A stretch of 64,000 nucleotides of DNA from Spongorhabdus nitratireducens (GCA_947387575.1 CANDOC010000009.1:219952-283951); one strand, 5' to 3'; positions 1-8,931 are shown, numbered from the stretch's first letter. The notes: generated by a model not told the origin, from the sequence alone. Numbers and translations: made by a program.

Positions 1-96
1 AAGTGGCTGGAACAGCTCCAGCAAAGTGTTTCCAGTACACGTCAACACCAGCGTCAGGTTATGGTGGGAAGTCTGGCTGACTGGGTTGAGTCATAA
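1..96 (+). CDS. C-terminal fragment of an unidentified protein
   Basis: An open frame runs from base 1 to a TAA stop at 94-96 and encodes 31 residues. They are polar, Gln-rich and probably helical, ending in DWVES. The fragment sits about 35 bases upstream of the TlpA-like gene on the same strand, so the two are probably co-transcribed. Nothing in this tail identifies a family. By remembered Pseudomonas gene order the neighbour here could be a small hypothetical or a YihY-type membrane protein, but the sequence does not show that. Confidence 0.5.
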   Translation, partial: KWLEQLQQSVSSTRQHQRQVMVGSLADWVES

Positions 97-130
97 CAGA
101 CGTTGTATTGTTCAAATTGAAAGTACCGAA

Positions 131-610
131 ATGATGATACAAACAGGTAGTAAGTGGGCGTGTGGATGTTTACTTGGAGTCGTGTTGCTACTGGCTGGTT
201 GCAGCAATAGTGCAAACCTGGTGGACCAGGATGGGAAATCGCTCGAGCCGGATCAGTTTGCCGGGGACTGGATAGCAATTAATTACTGGGCTGTATGGTG
301 TGCGCCCTGTATCAAGGAAATACCTGAACTGAATCGATTGGATAAGGCTGATAACGGTATTCGTGTGCTGGGGGTGGATTATGATGGTGCACTGCCGGAA
401 GAGCTGAAAGCCAATATGAAGAAGCTGGATATCCAGTTCAGGGTTTTTCGTGGAGATCCTTCAGAGGCGTTGGGCTTTACTCTACCCGATGTTCTTCCTG
501 CGACGTATATACTGAATGCTGAAGGTCAACTGGTTAAGCAGCTGCTGGGTCCGCAGACCCAGGCAAGTCTGGAGAAGGCTGTTGGTGAGCTGAAAATGCA
601 GGAAGGTTGA
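131..610 (+). CDS. TlpA/ResA-like thioredoxin-fold lipoprotein
   Basis: Predicted membrane-anchored thiol-disulfide oxidoreductase of the TlpA/ResA type acting on the periplasmic side. The chosen ATG at 131 gives 159 residues beginning with a lipoprotein signal whose lipobox is LLAGC (Cys 24). The frame opens further upstream at 26, but that start would bury the signal peptide. A thioredoxin active site WCAPC follows an NYWAVW strand, and a cis-Pro region (LPATYIL) lies near the C-terminus. acyP starts 6 bases after the stop, so they form one unit. The family reduces or reshuffles disulfides, often in cytochrome c maturation; the substrate cannot be told from sequence. Confidence 0.85.
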   Translation: MMIQTGSKWACGCLLGVVLLLAGCSNSANLVDQDGKSLEPDQFAGDWIAINYWAVWCAPCIKEIPELNRLDKADNGIRVLGVDYDGALPEELKANMKKLDIQFRVFRGDPSEALGFTLPDVLPATYILNAEGQLVKQLLGPQTQASLEKAVGELKMQEG

Positions 611-616
611 TTTGTT

Positions 617-895
617 ATGGCTGTGGTAAGCAAGTGTGTCAGAGTGGAAGGTAAGGTTCAGGGCGTCTGGTTCCGGGCCTCTACCAAGGAACAGGCTGAT
701 CGGTTAGGCATTATCGGTTGGGCAAAAAACCTGCCCGATGGAGCGGTGGAAGTTTTGATGCAAGGAAGCGAAGAGAATATTGAAAGATTAACAACCTGGC
801 TGCATGAAGGACCGCCAGCTGCATCCGTCATATCAGTCAATTTAATAGTAAATACAGAATCAGCTTCTGATTGTCAGGGCTTCCAGATTCTTTAG
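617..895 (+). CDS. acyP: acylphosphatase
   Basis: Small cytosolic enzyme hydrolysing carboxyl-phosphate bonds of acylphosphates. At 92 residues it has the normal family length. The signature is present: GKVQGVWFR supplies the phosphate-binding loop and catalytic Arg, and GWAKNLPDGAVEV supplies the catalytic Asn and the second signature. It lies 6 bases after the TlpA-like gene and ends before a hairpin shared with the convergent proS gene. Confidence 0.93.
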   Translation: MAVVSKCVRVEGKVQGVWFRASTKEQADRLGIIGWAKNLPDGAVEVLMQGSEENIERLTTWLHEGPPAASVISVNLIVNTESASDCQGFQIL

Positions 896-923
896 GCTCA
901 AAGTAAATATTGCTGCAATTAAA

Positions 924-956
924 ATGGCCACCTCTCTTTATCTCAGAGGCGGCCAT
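924..956. terminator. hairpin between convergent acyP and proS
   Basis: Inverted repeat with arms ATGGCCACCTCT and AGAGGCGGCCAT (one mismatch) around an eight-base loop. It lies between two genes that converge, so it probably terminates both. There is an A-run on the left (T-run for the minus strand) but no strong T-run on the plus side. Confidence 0.65.
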
Positions 957-967
957 CTGTCAGCAAA

Positions 968-2686
968 TTAAATGCTGACGTTTTCCTTGATAAAGGCAGG
1001 CAGGTCAGCCAGAGCCAGATCAACGCGGTCGGCTTCAGCGCGATGCTTGTATTCAACCATGCCGTCTTTCAGTCCGCGGTCACTCAACACCACGCGATGC
1101 GGAATGCCCATCAGCTCCATGTCGGCGAACTTGACGCCCGGGCTGGCCTTGCGGTCATCCATCAGTACGTCGTAGCCAGCTTCCTTCAGTTCGCTATACA
1201 GCTTTTCAGCAGCTTCGCGAACCACTTCGGATTTTTCCATCTTCAGCGGAACGATTGCAATCTGGAACGGAGCAATATTTTCCGGCCAGATAATGCCGCG
1301 GTCGTCATAGTTCTGTTCGATAGCCGCAGCGACAACACGGGTAACACCGATACCGTAGCAACCCATGGTGACAACAGCAGATTTACCGTTTTCGTCCAGT
1401 ACTGTTGCGTTCAGTGCTTCACTGTACTTCTGGCCCAGCTGGAAGATATGACCGACTTCAATGCCACGCTTGATTTCCAGCTTGCCATTGCCGCAAGGAC
1501 TTGCATCACCTGCGACAACATTGCGCAGGTCTTCTTCACGGGTAAAGCTGGCATCACGCTCCCAGTTAATACCGAAGTAGTGTCTGCCATCAACATTGGC
1601 ACCGGCACCAAAGTCAGCCATCTTGGCTACAGTACGGTCAACAATACAAGGAATGGTGATCTTGACCGGACCCAGTGAACCCGGACCGGCACCCATGATT
1701 TCACGAATCTCTTCGTCAGTCGCAAAACGCAGCGGCTCGGCAACTTCCGGCAAATGCTCAGCCTTGATTTCGTTCAGTTCGTGATCACCGCGTACCATCA
1801 AGGCAACAAAGTCTGCGTCGCATTCTTCAGCAGCGGCAACAATCAGGGTTTTAACTGTTTTCTCGATTGGCAGATCAAACTGTTCTACCAGACTGGCGAT
1901 GGTCTTGGCATCCGGAGTATCGACCAGACGCATTTCTTCGCTGGCTGCTGGACGATCACCAGCCGGAGCAACGGCTTCAGCTTTCTCAATGTTGGCAGCG
2001 TAGTCACTGCTGTCGCTGAAGACGATATCGTCTTCGCCGGACTGGGCCAGTACGTGGAATTCATGAGACTTGCTGCCACCGATGCTGCCGCTGTCGGCTT
2101 CTACCGGGCGGTAGTTCAGACCCAGTCGGTCAAAAATACGACAGTATGCAGAGTGCATATTGAGGTATTCTTCATCCAGGCTGGCATGGTTCAGGTGGAA
2201 AGAATAAGCGTCTTTCATCAGGAACTCACGGCCACGCATCACACCGAAACGAGGACGAATTTCATCACGGAATTTGGTCTGGATCTGGTACAAATTCATC
2301 GGCAGTTGCTTGTAGCTGCTGATTTCATTGCGCACGATATCGGTAATAACTTCTTCGTGAGTCGGGCCAATAACGAAATCACGGTTGTGACGATCCTTGA
2401 TTCGCAGCAGTTCGGGACCATACTGCTCCCAGCGGCCGCTTTCCTGCCACAGTTCTGCCGGCTGGACTGCAGGCATCAGGGTTTCCATTGCGCCAGCGCG
2501 ATTCATCTCTTCGCGAACAATATTCTCAACCTTGCGCAGTACCCGCAGACCCATCGGCATCCAGGTATAAAGACCGGAAGCCAGTTTACGGATCATGCCG
2601 GAACGAAGCATCAGCTGGTGGCTGACGACCACTGCATCGGAAGGTGTTTCCTTCAGGGTCGACAACAGGTATTGGCTAGTACGCAT
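968..2686 (-). CDS. proS: prolyl-tRNA synthetase (bacterial type with editing domain)
   Basis: Class II aminoacyl-tRNA synthetase that charges tRNA-Pro. The 572 residues match the usual bacterial ProRS length (about 570). The N-terminal catalytic core shows motif 2 ([23 protein letters not shown]). The central insertion, roughly residues 225-400, is the editing domain that clears Ala-tRNA-Pro. Motif 3 ([13 protein letters not shown]) follows, and the C-terminal anticodon-binding domain begins near [11 protein letters not shown]. It converges on acyP and is monocistronic. Long open frames on the opposite strand are shadows of its biased codons. Confidence 0.97.
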   Translation of the reverse strand: MRTSQYLLSTLKETPSDAVVVSHQLMLRSGMIRKLASGLYTWMPMGLRVLRKVENIVREEMNRAGAMETLMPAVQPAELWQESGRWEQYGPELLRIKDRHNRDFVIGPTHEEVITDIVRNEISSYKQLPMNLYQIQTKFRDEIRPRFGVMRGREFLMKDAYSFHLNHASLDEEYLNMHSAYCRIFDRLGLNYRPVEADSGSIGGSKSHEFHVLAQSGEDDIVFSDSSDYAANIEKAEAVAPAGDRPAASEEMRLVDTPDAKTIASLVEQFDLPIEKTVKTLIVAAAEECDADFVALMVRGDHELNEIKAEHLPEVAEPLRFATDEEIREIMGAGPGSLGPVKITIPCIVDRTVAKMADFGAGANVDGRHYFGINWERDASFTREEDLRNVVAGDASPCGNGKLEIKRGIEVGHIFQLGQKYSEALNATVLDENGKSAVVTMGCYGIGVTRVVAAAIEQNYDDRGIIWPENIAPFQIAIVPLKMEKSEVVREAAEKLYSELKEAGYDVLMDDRKASPGVKFADMELMGIPHRVVLSDRGLKDGMVEYKHRAEADRVDLALADLPAFIKENVSI

Positions 2687-2861
2687 ACAGGGAGGTACCG
2701 TGATATCTACTTTAAAAAAGCGTCATTCTAGCGCGAAAATATGTTTCCCATAACCCGTGCTTGTAAGTACCCAAGTATATGTTGGTTCATCTTCGACTTG
2801 CTGTCTGTTATTGCAGGTCAGTATATTCTTACCCTGTTAAATGAATAAGGGAGGGTCAGGT

Positions 2862-3308
2862 GTGGATACACTGCCTTCAATGGAACCGTTTCAGCTGGCA
2901 CCCCAGCTTGAGAAAGATACGGTAGCGATTGGCGATTTTCCGCTTTGTCGAGTATTACTGATGAATGATGCCAATTATCCATGGATTATTCTGGTCCCGA
3001 GAATGGCAGGGCTGGAAGAGATTTATCAGTTGTCCGAAACAGATCAGCAGCAACTGTTGAAAGAATCATCTTTTGTGGCTCAGACGCTTAAAGATGTTTT
3101 TACTGCAGACAAAATGAATGTTGCGGCTTTGGGTAATATGGTGCGGCAGCTGCATGTGCACCATATTGTGCGATATCAGAGTGATTCGGCCTGGCCTGCT
3201 CCGGTCTGGGGGCTGCAGCCGACCAGGCAGTATGATGATTCAGCATTAAAAGCCACAGTTGAAAAGCTGCAGTCTGCGTTTGCAGCAATGCTGGTTTCCG
3301 GACAGTAG
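2862..3308 (+). CDS. HIT-domain hydrolase
   Basis: Histidine-triad superfamily protein of 148 residues from a GTG at 2862. An ATG at 2841 is in frame, but the purine-rich AAGGGAGGG at 2847-2855 would be the ribosome site for the GTG six bases further on, so I prefer the GTG. The triad is QLHVHHIVR, and the N-terminal part (YPWIILVPRMAGLEEIYQL) matches HIT proteins. Members hydrolyse or transfer nucleotidyl groups; the substrate of this one is unknown. slyX overlaps its stop codon, and the same HIT-slyX pairing is remembered from pseudomonads. Confidence 0.85.
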   Translation: MDTLPSMEPFQLAPQLEKDTVAIGDFPLCRVLLMNDANYPWIILVPRMAGLEEIYQLSETDQQQLLKESSFVAQTLKDVFTADKMNVAALGNMVRQLHVHHIVRYQSDSAWPAPVWGLQPTRQYDDSALKATVEKLQSAFAAMLVSGQ

Positions 3309-3529
3309 TGAGTAGTGGAGAATTGAGCTTGAGTAATGAAATGATTGAGCTGCAAACTCAGTTGACGTTTCAGGAAGATACGATTCAGCAGTTGAATGAG
3401 GTTGTCACTCAACAGCAAAAAGATATTGAGCGGTTACAGTTGCAGATGGAGGCACTGAAAGGGCTGATTCAGGGTTATGTCCAGGAACAGCACAATGTGA
3501 AAGATGATGTGCCGCCCCCCCATTATTGA
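3308..3529 (+). CDS. slyX: SlyX-family small coiled-coil protein
   Basis: Small protein of unknown function, 73 residues from the GTG that overlaps the HIT-gene stop. A TTG at 3329 has a better ribosome site (GGAG at 3317-3320) and would give 66 residues. The sequence is almost one coiled coil (heptads such as LQTQLTFQEDTIQQLNEVV) ending in a Pro-rich tail (PPPHY) typical of SlyX. It is translationally coupled to the HIT gene and followed by a strong terminator. Confidence 0.88.
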   Translation: MSSGELSLSNEMIELQTQLTFQEDTIQQLNEVVTQQQKDIERLQLQMEALKGLIQGYVQEQHNVKDDVPPPHY

Positions 3530-3540
3530 TTAGCAAAAAT

Positions 3541-3574
3541 AAACCCGGAGACGAAGGAATGCGTCCCCGGGTTT
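3541..3574 (+). terminator. terminator after slyX
   Basis: Near-perfect 13-bp stem: AAACCCGGAGACG pairs with CGTCCCCGGGTTT around a short loop with one mismatch. It separates slyX from the convergent cold-shock-domain gene and may serve both. Confidence 0.8.
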
Positions 3575-3597
3575 GTCATAGCCGTATTATTCGGAAA

Positions 3598-4200
3598 CTA
3601 TCTCCGGTTTGGTGCTGAAATAACGTCTTCGGCTTGCAGCCCTTTCTCTTTTGATGCGACAAGAAATTCAACGCGCTGACCTTCGTGCAAGACCCTGTGG
3701 CCTTCTCCGCGAATTGCCCGGTAATGAACAAAGATGTCATCACCCTGGTCCCGGGTAATAAAGCCAAACCCTTTGCTGACATTGAACCATTTGACGGTGC
3801 CAGCCTCCCGGCCGGGATCCATGGCTTCAGCAGAAAATGAAGGGGTAACAGCAGGCGGGCCGCACAGAAAGTGCAAGAAAGTGCCTCCGAGTAACATACC
3901 GACACTGAATAAGGCGGCATCAAATGTTACCGGTTGACCAGATGCCGGAATAAGTGCACAGGCACTGCTTGCCAGAACCAGCAGGCTACCAAAGAGCTGA
4001 ACTGTACGTTTGCCTCCATAATGTGCAGAAAAATAGCTTCCCAATGACAGGTTGCAGACTGCAGCTGCCAGAATTAACAGAGACTCTGACTGGGCCAGCA
4101 GGGAAAAATTCTTGCTATCCCCGGTAAGAAAGGGCAGCGCCAGCCAGCTGATGGCAAGTGCAATGCCTGCCAGAGCGTGGATGAAGCGAAAGTGTTTCAA
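3598..4200 (-). CDS. membrane protein with C-terminal cold-shock domain
   Basis: A 200-residue fusion. The N-terminal ~115 residues contain about four hydrophobic segments (for example ALAGIALAISWLALPFL and LLGGTFLHFLCG). The C-terminal ~70 residues are a cold-shock domain with WFNVSKGFGFI (RNP1-like) and DIFVHY (RNP2). The CSD binds single-stranded nucleic acid; here it would be tethered on the cytoplasmic face. A cold-shock protein at the same syntenic position is remembered from Pseudomonas. It converges on slyX. The role of the membrane part is unknown. Confidence 0.85.
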   Translation of the reverse strand: MKHFRFIHALAGIALAISWLALPFLTGDSKNFSLLAQSESLLILAAAVCNLSLGSYFSAHYGGKRTVQLFGSLLVLASSACALIPASGQPVTFDAALFSVGMLLGGTFLHFLCGPPAVTPSFSAEAMDPGREAGTVKWFNVSKGFGFITRDQGDDIFVHYRAIRGEGHRVLHEGQRVEFLVASKEKGLQAEDVISAPNRR

Positions 4201-4736
4201 CGGTATTGTCCTTTATAGTTGTTGTCACGATTTGCCCGAACGTGCCAGGGAAATGGCCGGTAAACCTGTCACGTGGGAAGATTATTACGCGTTACAATAT
4301 GTATTTAACCGCATCATCGATACTATCTCAAACTAATCAGTCTATACCCTGTTTTGGTGACAGTAGTTTTGGGGGGAATAGTTGTAGCGTGAATATGGTT
4401 AATGAAAAGAGTGCTTTGATCGTATCCTTTTATCAATCGTTTCCAGAGTTTGTTCTTAATATTGAAGAAAACTCGTATTTTAAAGGTTAATCCAATATAG
4501 CTGCCAAGTGTTGTGTAAGTGTGGTTTCAAGCTTGTACTGTTAAAAACTTCAGTTAAATTAAAAGGAGTGTTTCATATTTGTGTTATAAAAAATAAAAAA
4601 TAGTTGAAAAAATGATTTTTTTATTGGACGTTAAATATACTTGGTTTATAGTGAAACCAGAGTCTGCAGTTTTGGGTTGTTGCGGACAGTAATCAGGATG
4701 ATGGATCTCATAATAAATGCCAGGAGAGCACATAAC
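4201..4736. other. intergenic region before the histone-like gene
   Basis: This AT-rich stretch separates the divergent CSD-membrane and histone-like genes. Two overlapping open frames on the plus strand (4052-4336 and 4206-4490) have no ribosome site, family resemblance or coding-like composition, so I regard them as spurious. The right end holds a likely promoter and a clear ribosome site for the histone-like gene. The rest shows no recognisable element. Confidence 0.5.
4624..4652 (+). promoter_or_regulatory. candidate sigma-70 promoter of the histone-like gene
   Basis: TTGGAC at 4624-4629 and TATAGT at 4647-4652 are separated by 17 bases, about 85 bases before the start codon. The -10 matches 5 of 6 consensus positions; the -35 is weak. 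Confidence 0.4.
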
Positions 4737-5285
4737 ATGGCAGCCCGGAAAGCAACACGCAAAACAACCGCAAGAAAAGCCGCACCTAAAAAAACTGCAG
4801 CTAAAAAAGTAGCCAAGAAGCCGGTAGCCAGGAAGGCCGCTCCAAAGAAAAAAGCTGCTCCGAAAAAAGCTGTAGCCCGTAAACCAGCTGCTAAAAAAGC
4901 TGCACCTAAAAGAGCTGCTGCAAAAAAAGCGCCTGTTAAAAAAGCACCGGCAAAGAAAGCTGGCCCTATTCAGGCACGCTACAGCAAAACCCAGATTCTT
5001 AATGAAATTGCAGCCAATACTGAATTGAGCCGTAAAGAAGTTGCTGCTGTACTGGAAGAGCTGGGCGGTCTGATGGAGCGGCATATTAAAAAGCGTGGTT
5101 GTGGTGAATTTACTCTCCCGGGTCTGCTCAAGGTTATGGCGGTTAAAAAACCTGCCCGTAAAGCCAAGAAGGGTGTGCCTAACCCATTCCGTCCAGGTGA
5201 ATTAATGGATGTTGCTGCCAAGCCTGCAACTGTTGTGGTTAAAGTTCGCCCCCTGAAGAAGCTCAAGGATTATGCGTTGAGCTAG
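4737..5285 (+). CDS. histone H1-like / HU-domain DNA-binding protein
   Basis: A 182-residue basic protein. ATG 4737 is chosen because GGAGAG stands 8 bases upstream and because the upstream in-frame residues are unlike the rest. Residues 1-80 are low-complexity Lys/Ala/Pro/Arg repeats (units such as AAPKKKAAPKKA), like eukaryotic H1 tails, Pseudomonas AlgP and chlamydial Hc proteins. Residues 80-182 resemble an HU/IHF-type fold (YSKTQILNEIAANTELSRKE, then FTLPGLLKV and a basic arm). The likely role is nucleoid compaction or global regulation. A terminator follows directly. The combination of tail and core is unusual but known in some gammaproteobacteria. Confidence 0.85.
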   Translation: MAARKATRKTTARKAAPKKTAAKKVAKKPVARKAAPKKKAAPKKAVARKPAAKKAAPKRAAAKKAPVKKAPAKKAGPIQARYSKTQILNEIAANTELSRKEVAAVLEELGGLMERHIKKRGCGEFTLPGLLKVMAVKKPARKAKKGVPNPFRPGELMDVAAKPATVVVKVRPLKKLKDYALS

Positions 5286-5332
5286 GCAATGCTCTGAAGC
5301 AATTCCTGCTACTAAAACTCTCAATAATACCG

Positions 5333-5365
5333 AAACCGACCTTTGAATTAAGGTCGGTTTTTTTT
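5333..5365 (+). terminator. terminator of the histone-like gene
   Basis: Perfect inverted repeat AAACCGACCTT / AAGGTCGGTTT with a six-base loop, followed by a run of T residues. Classic intrinsic terminator. Confidence 0.9.
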
Positions 5366-5373
5366 ATGGTTTA

Positions 5374-5398
5374 AAAAAACCGGCTTCAAAGCCGGTTT
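5374..5398 (-). terminator. terminator of the first OprD-like porin gene
   Basis: Perfect stem AAACCGGCTT / AAGCCGGTTT with a CA loop. The A-run on its left reads as a T-run on the minus strand, so it terminates transcription of the porin gene ending at 5435. Confidence 0.85.
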
Positions 5399-5434
5399 TA
5401 TCAGGTTTCTTAGATCGTTACTATTAATCGGTTA

Positions 5435-6751
5435 TCAGAATATAGCGACATCATACTTAATGATGACCCGACTCTCTTTATTAACAGTCTCAACCCTGGC
5501 GCTGTTCCGTGCGGTGTTTTTGGCATGGACAAGATCTACAGAAAGGCCATCAACTACAGGCACCGCATAGTTTACCTTGATGTTGTACTCTTTCTCTTTT
5601 TGATCACGAACACCGGATTTGCCCATATCAATTGTACTGTCAACATACACTACAGATGAGCTCAGCCCTTCAACCATCTCGGAGAAATTGTACCCGATAT
5701 TAATGCCCCAGGCGCTTTGTCCTGCGCGGTTGAAGTCACTGTAAGCGATGGCGTTGTATCCCATAAAACCGGAATTCTGCATATCACCATCATTTTCTCC
5801 GCTACCCCAGGCCATGCTGGCAGTGTTCAATCCGGTTTTGGTGTTTGATGTCGGCTGATCGACATCGGTATAGGACAGGCCAAGACTCAGGTTACCCATC
5901 GTCATTCCTGCATTTATGCCCCAGAAATAAATCGTATCTTTATCCAGTTGCTGCCCTGCAGAAACAAGTTTATTGGCTACAGCATTATCCTGAGCATCGC
6001 CTTTCATTTTCTTGGTGCCGTATTGAGCACCAAGACTCATGTTCATGTCATCATTTATAGGCATTTCATAAAGAGCATCGGTATAAAACTGGCTGCCAAA
6101 CTCTTTTTGCTGGCCATACGCTGCAATAACGCTGAAACCATCACCAAAGTTATATCCACCGCCAATGATGTTTACGGCCTGTTTTTTATGTTTGCCATTA
6201 CTGTCGTAAACACCATAGCTTTCATACCCTGATTCAACCCGTGCCGAGTTTTCTCTGGCATGAATACCATAGAGCCTTGCTGCACCAAATTCGCCTTCAG
6301 CCATCAAGGCTTCTGTTAATGAAGGAACATTACGGGAATCGGAATCGTTTAACAGAGGGGTATCAATATACATACGGCCATATTTAACTGTAGCCATATC
6401 CATAAGGTTGATTTTTACTGCTCCGCCAACTTTGCTGTAACTATGTGCTTTTTTCTCATTACCCTTGATTCGAAGCAAGCCAACATCAGCTTTGTTTTTG
6501 TCACCGGATAATTTAATAGCAGTGTACCAGCTGGCATCAAAGCCAATCATATTCATGAAATAGCCTGAGCTGAATTCAGCTCTTATCCCCTGAGACCAGG
6601 CGCTCTGTTTTTGAGTGTTGGTTCTTTTGTCAGTTTTGTAGTAATTCCGCAAATGGACATTCAGTGAGCTGCCTTCGATAAAACTTTCAGCTTGGGCTCC
6701 GGACGCTAATAAAATAGCTGCGCTCAGAGAACTGAGAGCTAATAATTTCAT
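5435..6751 (-). CDS. OprD-family outer-membrane porin (copy 1)
   Basis: Predicted 438-residue substrate-selective porin. A signal peptide ends at ASGAQA, followed by the family start (LNVHLRNYYKTDKRTN, SAWSQGIRAEFSSGYF, IGFDASWYTAIKL). The chain alternates polar and hydrophobic residues in beta-strand fashion and ends in the Phe-terminal strand KYDVAIF recognised by the BAM machinery. OprD proteins form 18-stranded barrels importing basic amino acids or small carboxylates; the substrate cannot be told. A second paralogue lies just upstream, separated by a terminator, so the two are likely independent units. Confidence 0.88.
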   Translation of the reverse strand: MKLLALSSLSAAILLASGAQAESFIEGSSLNVHLRNYYKTDKRTNTQKQSAWSQGIRAEFSSGYFMNMIGFDASWYTAIKLSGDKNKADVGLLRIKGNEKKAHSYSKVGGAVKINLMDMATVKYGRMYIDTPLLNDSDSRNVPSLTEALMAEGEFGAARLYGIHARENSARVESGYESYGVYDSNGKHKKQAVNIIGGGYNFGDGFSVIAAYGQQKEFGSQFYTDALYEMPINDDMNMSLGAQYGTKKMKGDAQDNAVANKLVSAGQQLDKDTIYFWGINAGMTMGNLSLGLSYTDVDQPTSNTKTGLNTASMAWGSGENDGDMQNSGFMGYNAIAYSDFNRAGQSAWGINIGYNFSEMVEGLSSSVVYVDSTIDMGKSGVRDQKEKEYNIKVNYAVPVVDGLSVDLVHAKNTARNSARVETVNKESRVIIKYDVAIF

Positions 6752-6997
6752 ACAAACTATCCTTGTGTGTTTTTGATTTTATTTTTCTGCTACTCAAGCA
6801 GGTATCTGTGTGTAATGGAAACTTTATAAAAGCTTCCGATATTTATACTCAAGGATGGGGCGAAATATTGCAACAAGATTTAAAACGTGAAAAGAAGTGC
6901 TGATTAAAAGCTGGTAATTTGACGATTTTAAAATAAACGTCAAAAGTATGACGTTGGGTTTTACCCGGAATTAATTACTCTTGTCTTGAAATAAAAA
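6752..6997. other. gap between the two porin genes
   Basis: This is the likely promoter region of porin copy 1. It is AT-rich, but I find no promoter pair or operator that I would defend. The upstream porin terminator follows at 6998. Confidence 0.4.
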
Positions 6998-7028
6998 AAG
7001 GCCTGATTCCAGTTGGAATCAGGCCTTT
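6998..7028 (-). terminator. terminator of the second OprD-like porin gene
   Basis: Perfect stem AAAGGCCTGATTCC / GGAATCAGGCCTTT with loop AGTT. The A-run on the left gives a T-run on the minus strand. It lies just downstream of the porin gene ending at 7056. Confidence 0.9.
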
Positions 7029-7055
7029 AATCTTGCTGTTTTATAGTAGGCGAGC

Positions 7056-8420
7056 TTAGAACAGAGCAACCGTGTAATCGAGGTAAACTCTGTGATCATC
7101 CCTGCTGTTCCCTTCCAGCGCTTTCTGAGTTGAACCGTTGTTGTTATTACGGTAAACGCTGTATTCATAGCTGAATGCCAGTCCCTTCAGGGCAGGCTGC
7201 TGGAAGTCGTAACTTAATACGACATCACGCTCCCATTCCTTGCCATCATCCTTTTTGGTTGGGCGGTTGTAGGCATCTTCACCATGAGTATAGGTCAGGG
7301 CTGCTTTGAAACCAGGCAGATATTGCATGAAGTCATAAGCTACGCTGGCCTGCCATACCTTTTCATTTTCATGGTTGAAGTCAGATATAGTACGGGAGGT
7401 CCAGAAGGTTCCGGTTCCATGATCCTGATTGTGCATGTAGTAATCAAAGAAACCATCTTTGGTCTGGGTATAGGAAACAGCAGCCGTTAATTGCTGATAA
7501 ACCAGTTCGGCATTCAGGTTGTACAGTCTGCTTTCGTAGTTCTTTCCTTTAGCATACTTTGCCTGATCTTCAGGTTTACCGAAGCTGGCATATCCCAAGT
7601 CATACTTCTTCTTGGTATTACCTTCCATCCAGTGATACTGGCCATCCAGTTTCAGGCTGACGCCAGGCTCAAATTCATGAACGTAATAAACTTCGTTGGA
7701 TGAACGCTTTTTATAATCCTTGGCTTCACCATAGGCGAATTCAAAACCGAGTCCCATATCAAACTCGTGTTTGAAGCCCAGTATTTTGACATCACAGAGT
7801 TCCATCTCTTTGCCGCTGGCGTCTTTTTTCTTGCTTACAAATTTCTCAAAGCCGTTCTTGTTGCGCTCTGATTGCTTGGTCAGATAAGAGTAATAAACAT
7901 CATATCCGTAGAAATCGGCTTCAACACTGCCACCCTCGAAACTGCTGGGTGTCAGGCGGCTGCCTGAGCTGGCCATGATCGGGTTGTCCTGGGTAAGACG
8001 GCCACCACGAATCAGCATATTAACGTCGTCATCCCCGAAACGGGCTTTGATATTGGCAACGCCGATTTTGCTGTAATCCTGCATTTTGCCGGAATCAGTT
8101 TTATACAGCAGGTCGGTATTGGTGTTGCCCTTGCCGCCATCCAGTTTGAGTCCGCTATACCAGGAAACATCGAAACCAAGCACATCCCACATGTATCCGG
8201 AAGTGTAATCAAGTTGAATACCCTGACCCCACTGGCGAACACGACGCTTGGTTTGTCCTTTCTGGACATGTTTACCGTCGTTGTTGAAATAAGCGTTGCG
8301 CAGCTTTAAATCGAGCTGGCTTTCATCAAACAGGGTGGACAACTGGTCAGCCTGAGCACCACTGGACAGGCATCCGGCCATTATTGCGGCGCTCAGGGCG
8401 CCCGTTGTGATCTTTTTCAT
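7056..8420 (-). CDS. OprD-family outer-membrane porin (copy 2)
   Basis: A 454-residue porin. The start at 8420 is preferred over an in-frame codon 36 bases upstream because it directly begins the signal peptide (MKKITTGALSAAIMAG, cleavage after GAQA) and has GGAG about nine bases before it. OprD landmarks are present: LDLKLRNAYFNND, VRQWGQGIQLDYTSGY and VLGFDVSWYSGLKLDGG. The terminal strand is VYLDYTVALF. It shares order and motifs with copy 1 but is clearly diverged, so this is an old duplication or two separately kept substrates. No regulator lies next to it. Confidence 0.88.
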   Translation of the reverse strand: MKKITTGALSAAIMAGCLSSGAQADQLSTLFDESQLDLKLRNAYFNNDGKHVQKGQTKRRVRQWGQGIQLDYTSGYMWDVLGFDVSWYSGLKLDGGKGNTNTDLLYKTDSGKMQDYSKIGVANIKARFGDDDVNMLIRGGRLTQDNPIMASSGSRLTPSSFEGGSVEADFYGYDVYYSYLTKQSERNKNGFEKFVSKKKDASGKEMELCDVKILGFKHEFDMGLGFEFAYGEAKDYKKRSSNEVYYVHEFEPGVSLKLDGQYHWMEGNTKKKYDLGYASFGKPEDQAKYAKGKNYESRLYNLNAELVYQQLTAAVSYTQTKDGFFDYYMHNQDHGTGTFWTSRTISDFNHENEKVWQASVAYDFMQYLPGFKAALTYTHGEDAYNRPTKKDDGKEWERDVVLSYDFQQPALKGLAFSYEYSVYRNNNNGSTQKALEGNSRDDHRVYLDYTVALF

Positions 8421-8902
8421 TACTGCTACTCCACGTCTTCGCTGTGCTGGGACCATTCCCCGGTCTTCCGGTAAATCAGTCCCTTGATCCCTGCATGTGC
8501 AAAATGCACGCTCCGAAACCGCTTTTTAATAAAGCTGTATCGGTTGTTGTTTATGATTTGACGGGTCTGTCACATAACAGAGCCTGAAGAGATAACAGTC
8601 ACGGTCGCAGGGGCCTGACTGAAAGGGACTCCAATCCATACACGGCTAAATCCCTGCCGTTTGCATCCGAGCGAAATTATTTCTGTGAAAAAGCTAAACG
8701 CCGCTGTTGTCTGAACAACTGTGGCAGACAAGGAATGAGTAAAGACGAAGATCGGGATTTTGCAAATCTAAAGTACTAGGGACTGGTGTGGTCAAATAAA
8801 GTTCATTTATCGCTTTACAGTAATATGGATACATTGACTCAAAAAATGAACATATGCTGAAAGCAATAATGATAGTCCCTGTATTTGTGTTTCAGGCAGA
8901 GG
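8421..8902. other. divergent intergenic region, porin / zinc-ribbon gene
   Basis: About 650 bases separate the porin start from the zinc-ribbon start. The left part must hold the porin promoter, which I cannot place. A weak inverted repeat TCTGT-N6-ACAGA sits at 8566-8581. No gene is supported here. Confidence 0.4.
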
Positions 8903-8931
8903 GTCACATTAGTGCACGGTTGCGGTATAAT
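8903..8931 (+). promoter_or_regulatory. sigma-70 promoter of the zinc-ribbon gene and perhaps aspS
   Basis: GTCACA (8903-8908), 17 bases, then a perfect TATAAT (8926-8931), followed by a GC-rich start region. It lies about 145 bases upstream of the zinc-ribbon gene. Confidence 0.6.

Noticed and set aside
2107..2114. GGCGGTAG inside proS
   Set aside because: Only the first eight bases of ops match and it lies within coding sequence; chance occurrence.
1754..2731. 325-codon plus-strand frame, with others at 1043-1678
   Set aside because: Antisense shadows of proS, with no ribosome site or recognisable domain.
4206..4490. 94-codon plus-strand frame before the histone-like gene
   Set aside because: AT-rich, no ribosome site, no recognisable family, and overlapped by another equally unsupported frame.
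4584..5084. Phe/Ser/Cys-rich 166-codon minus-strand frame
   Set aside because: Mirror image of the Lys/Ala repeats of the histone-like gene.
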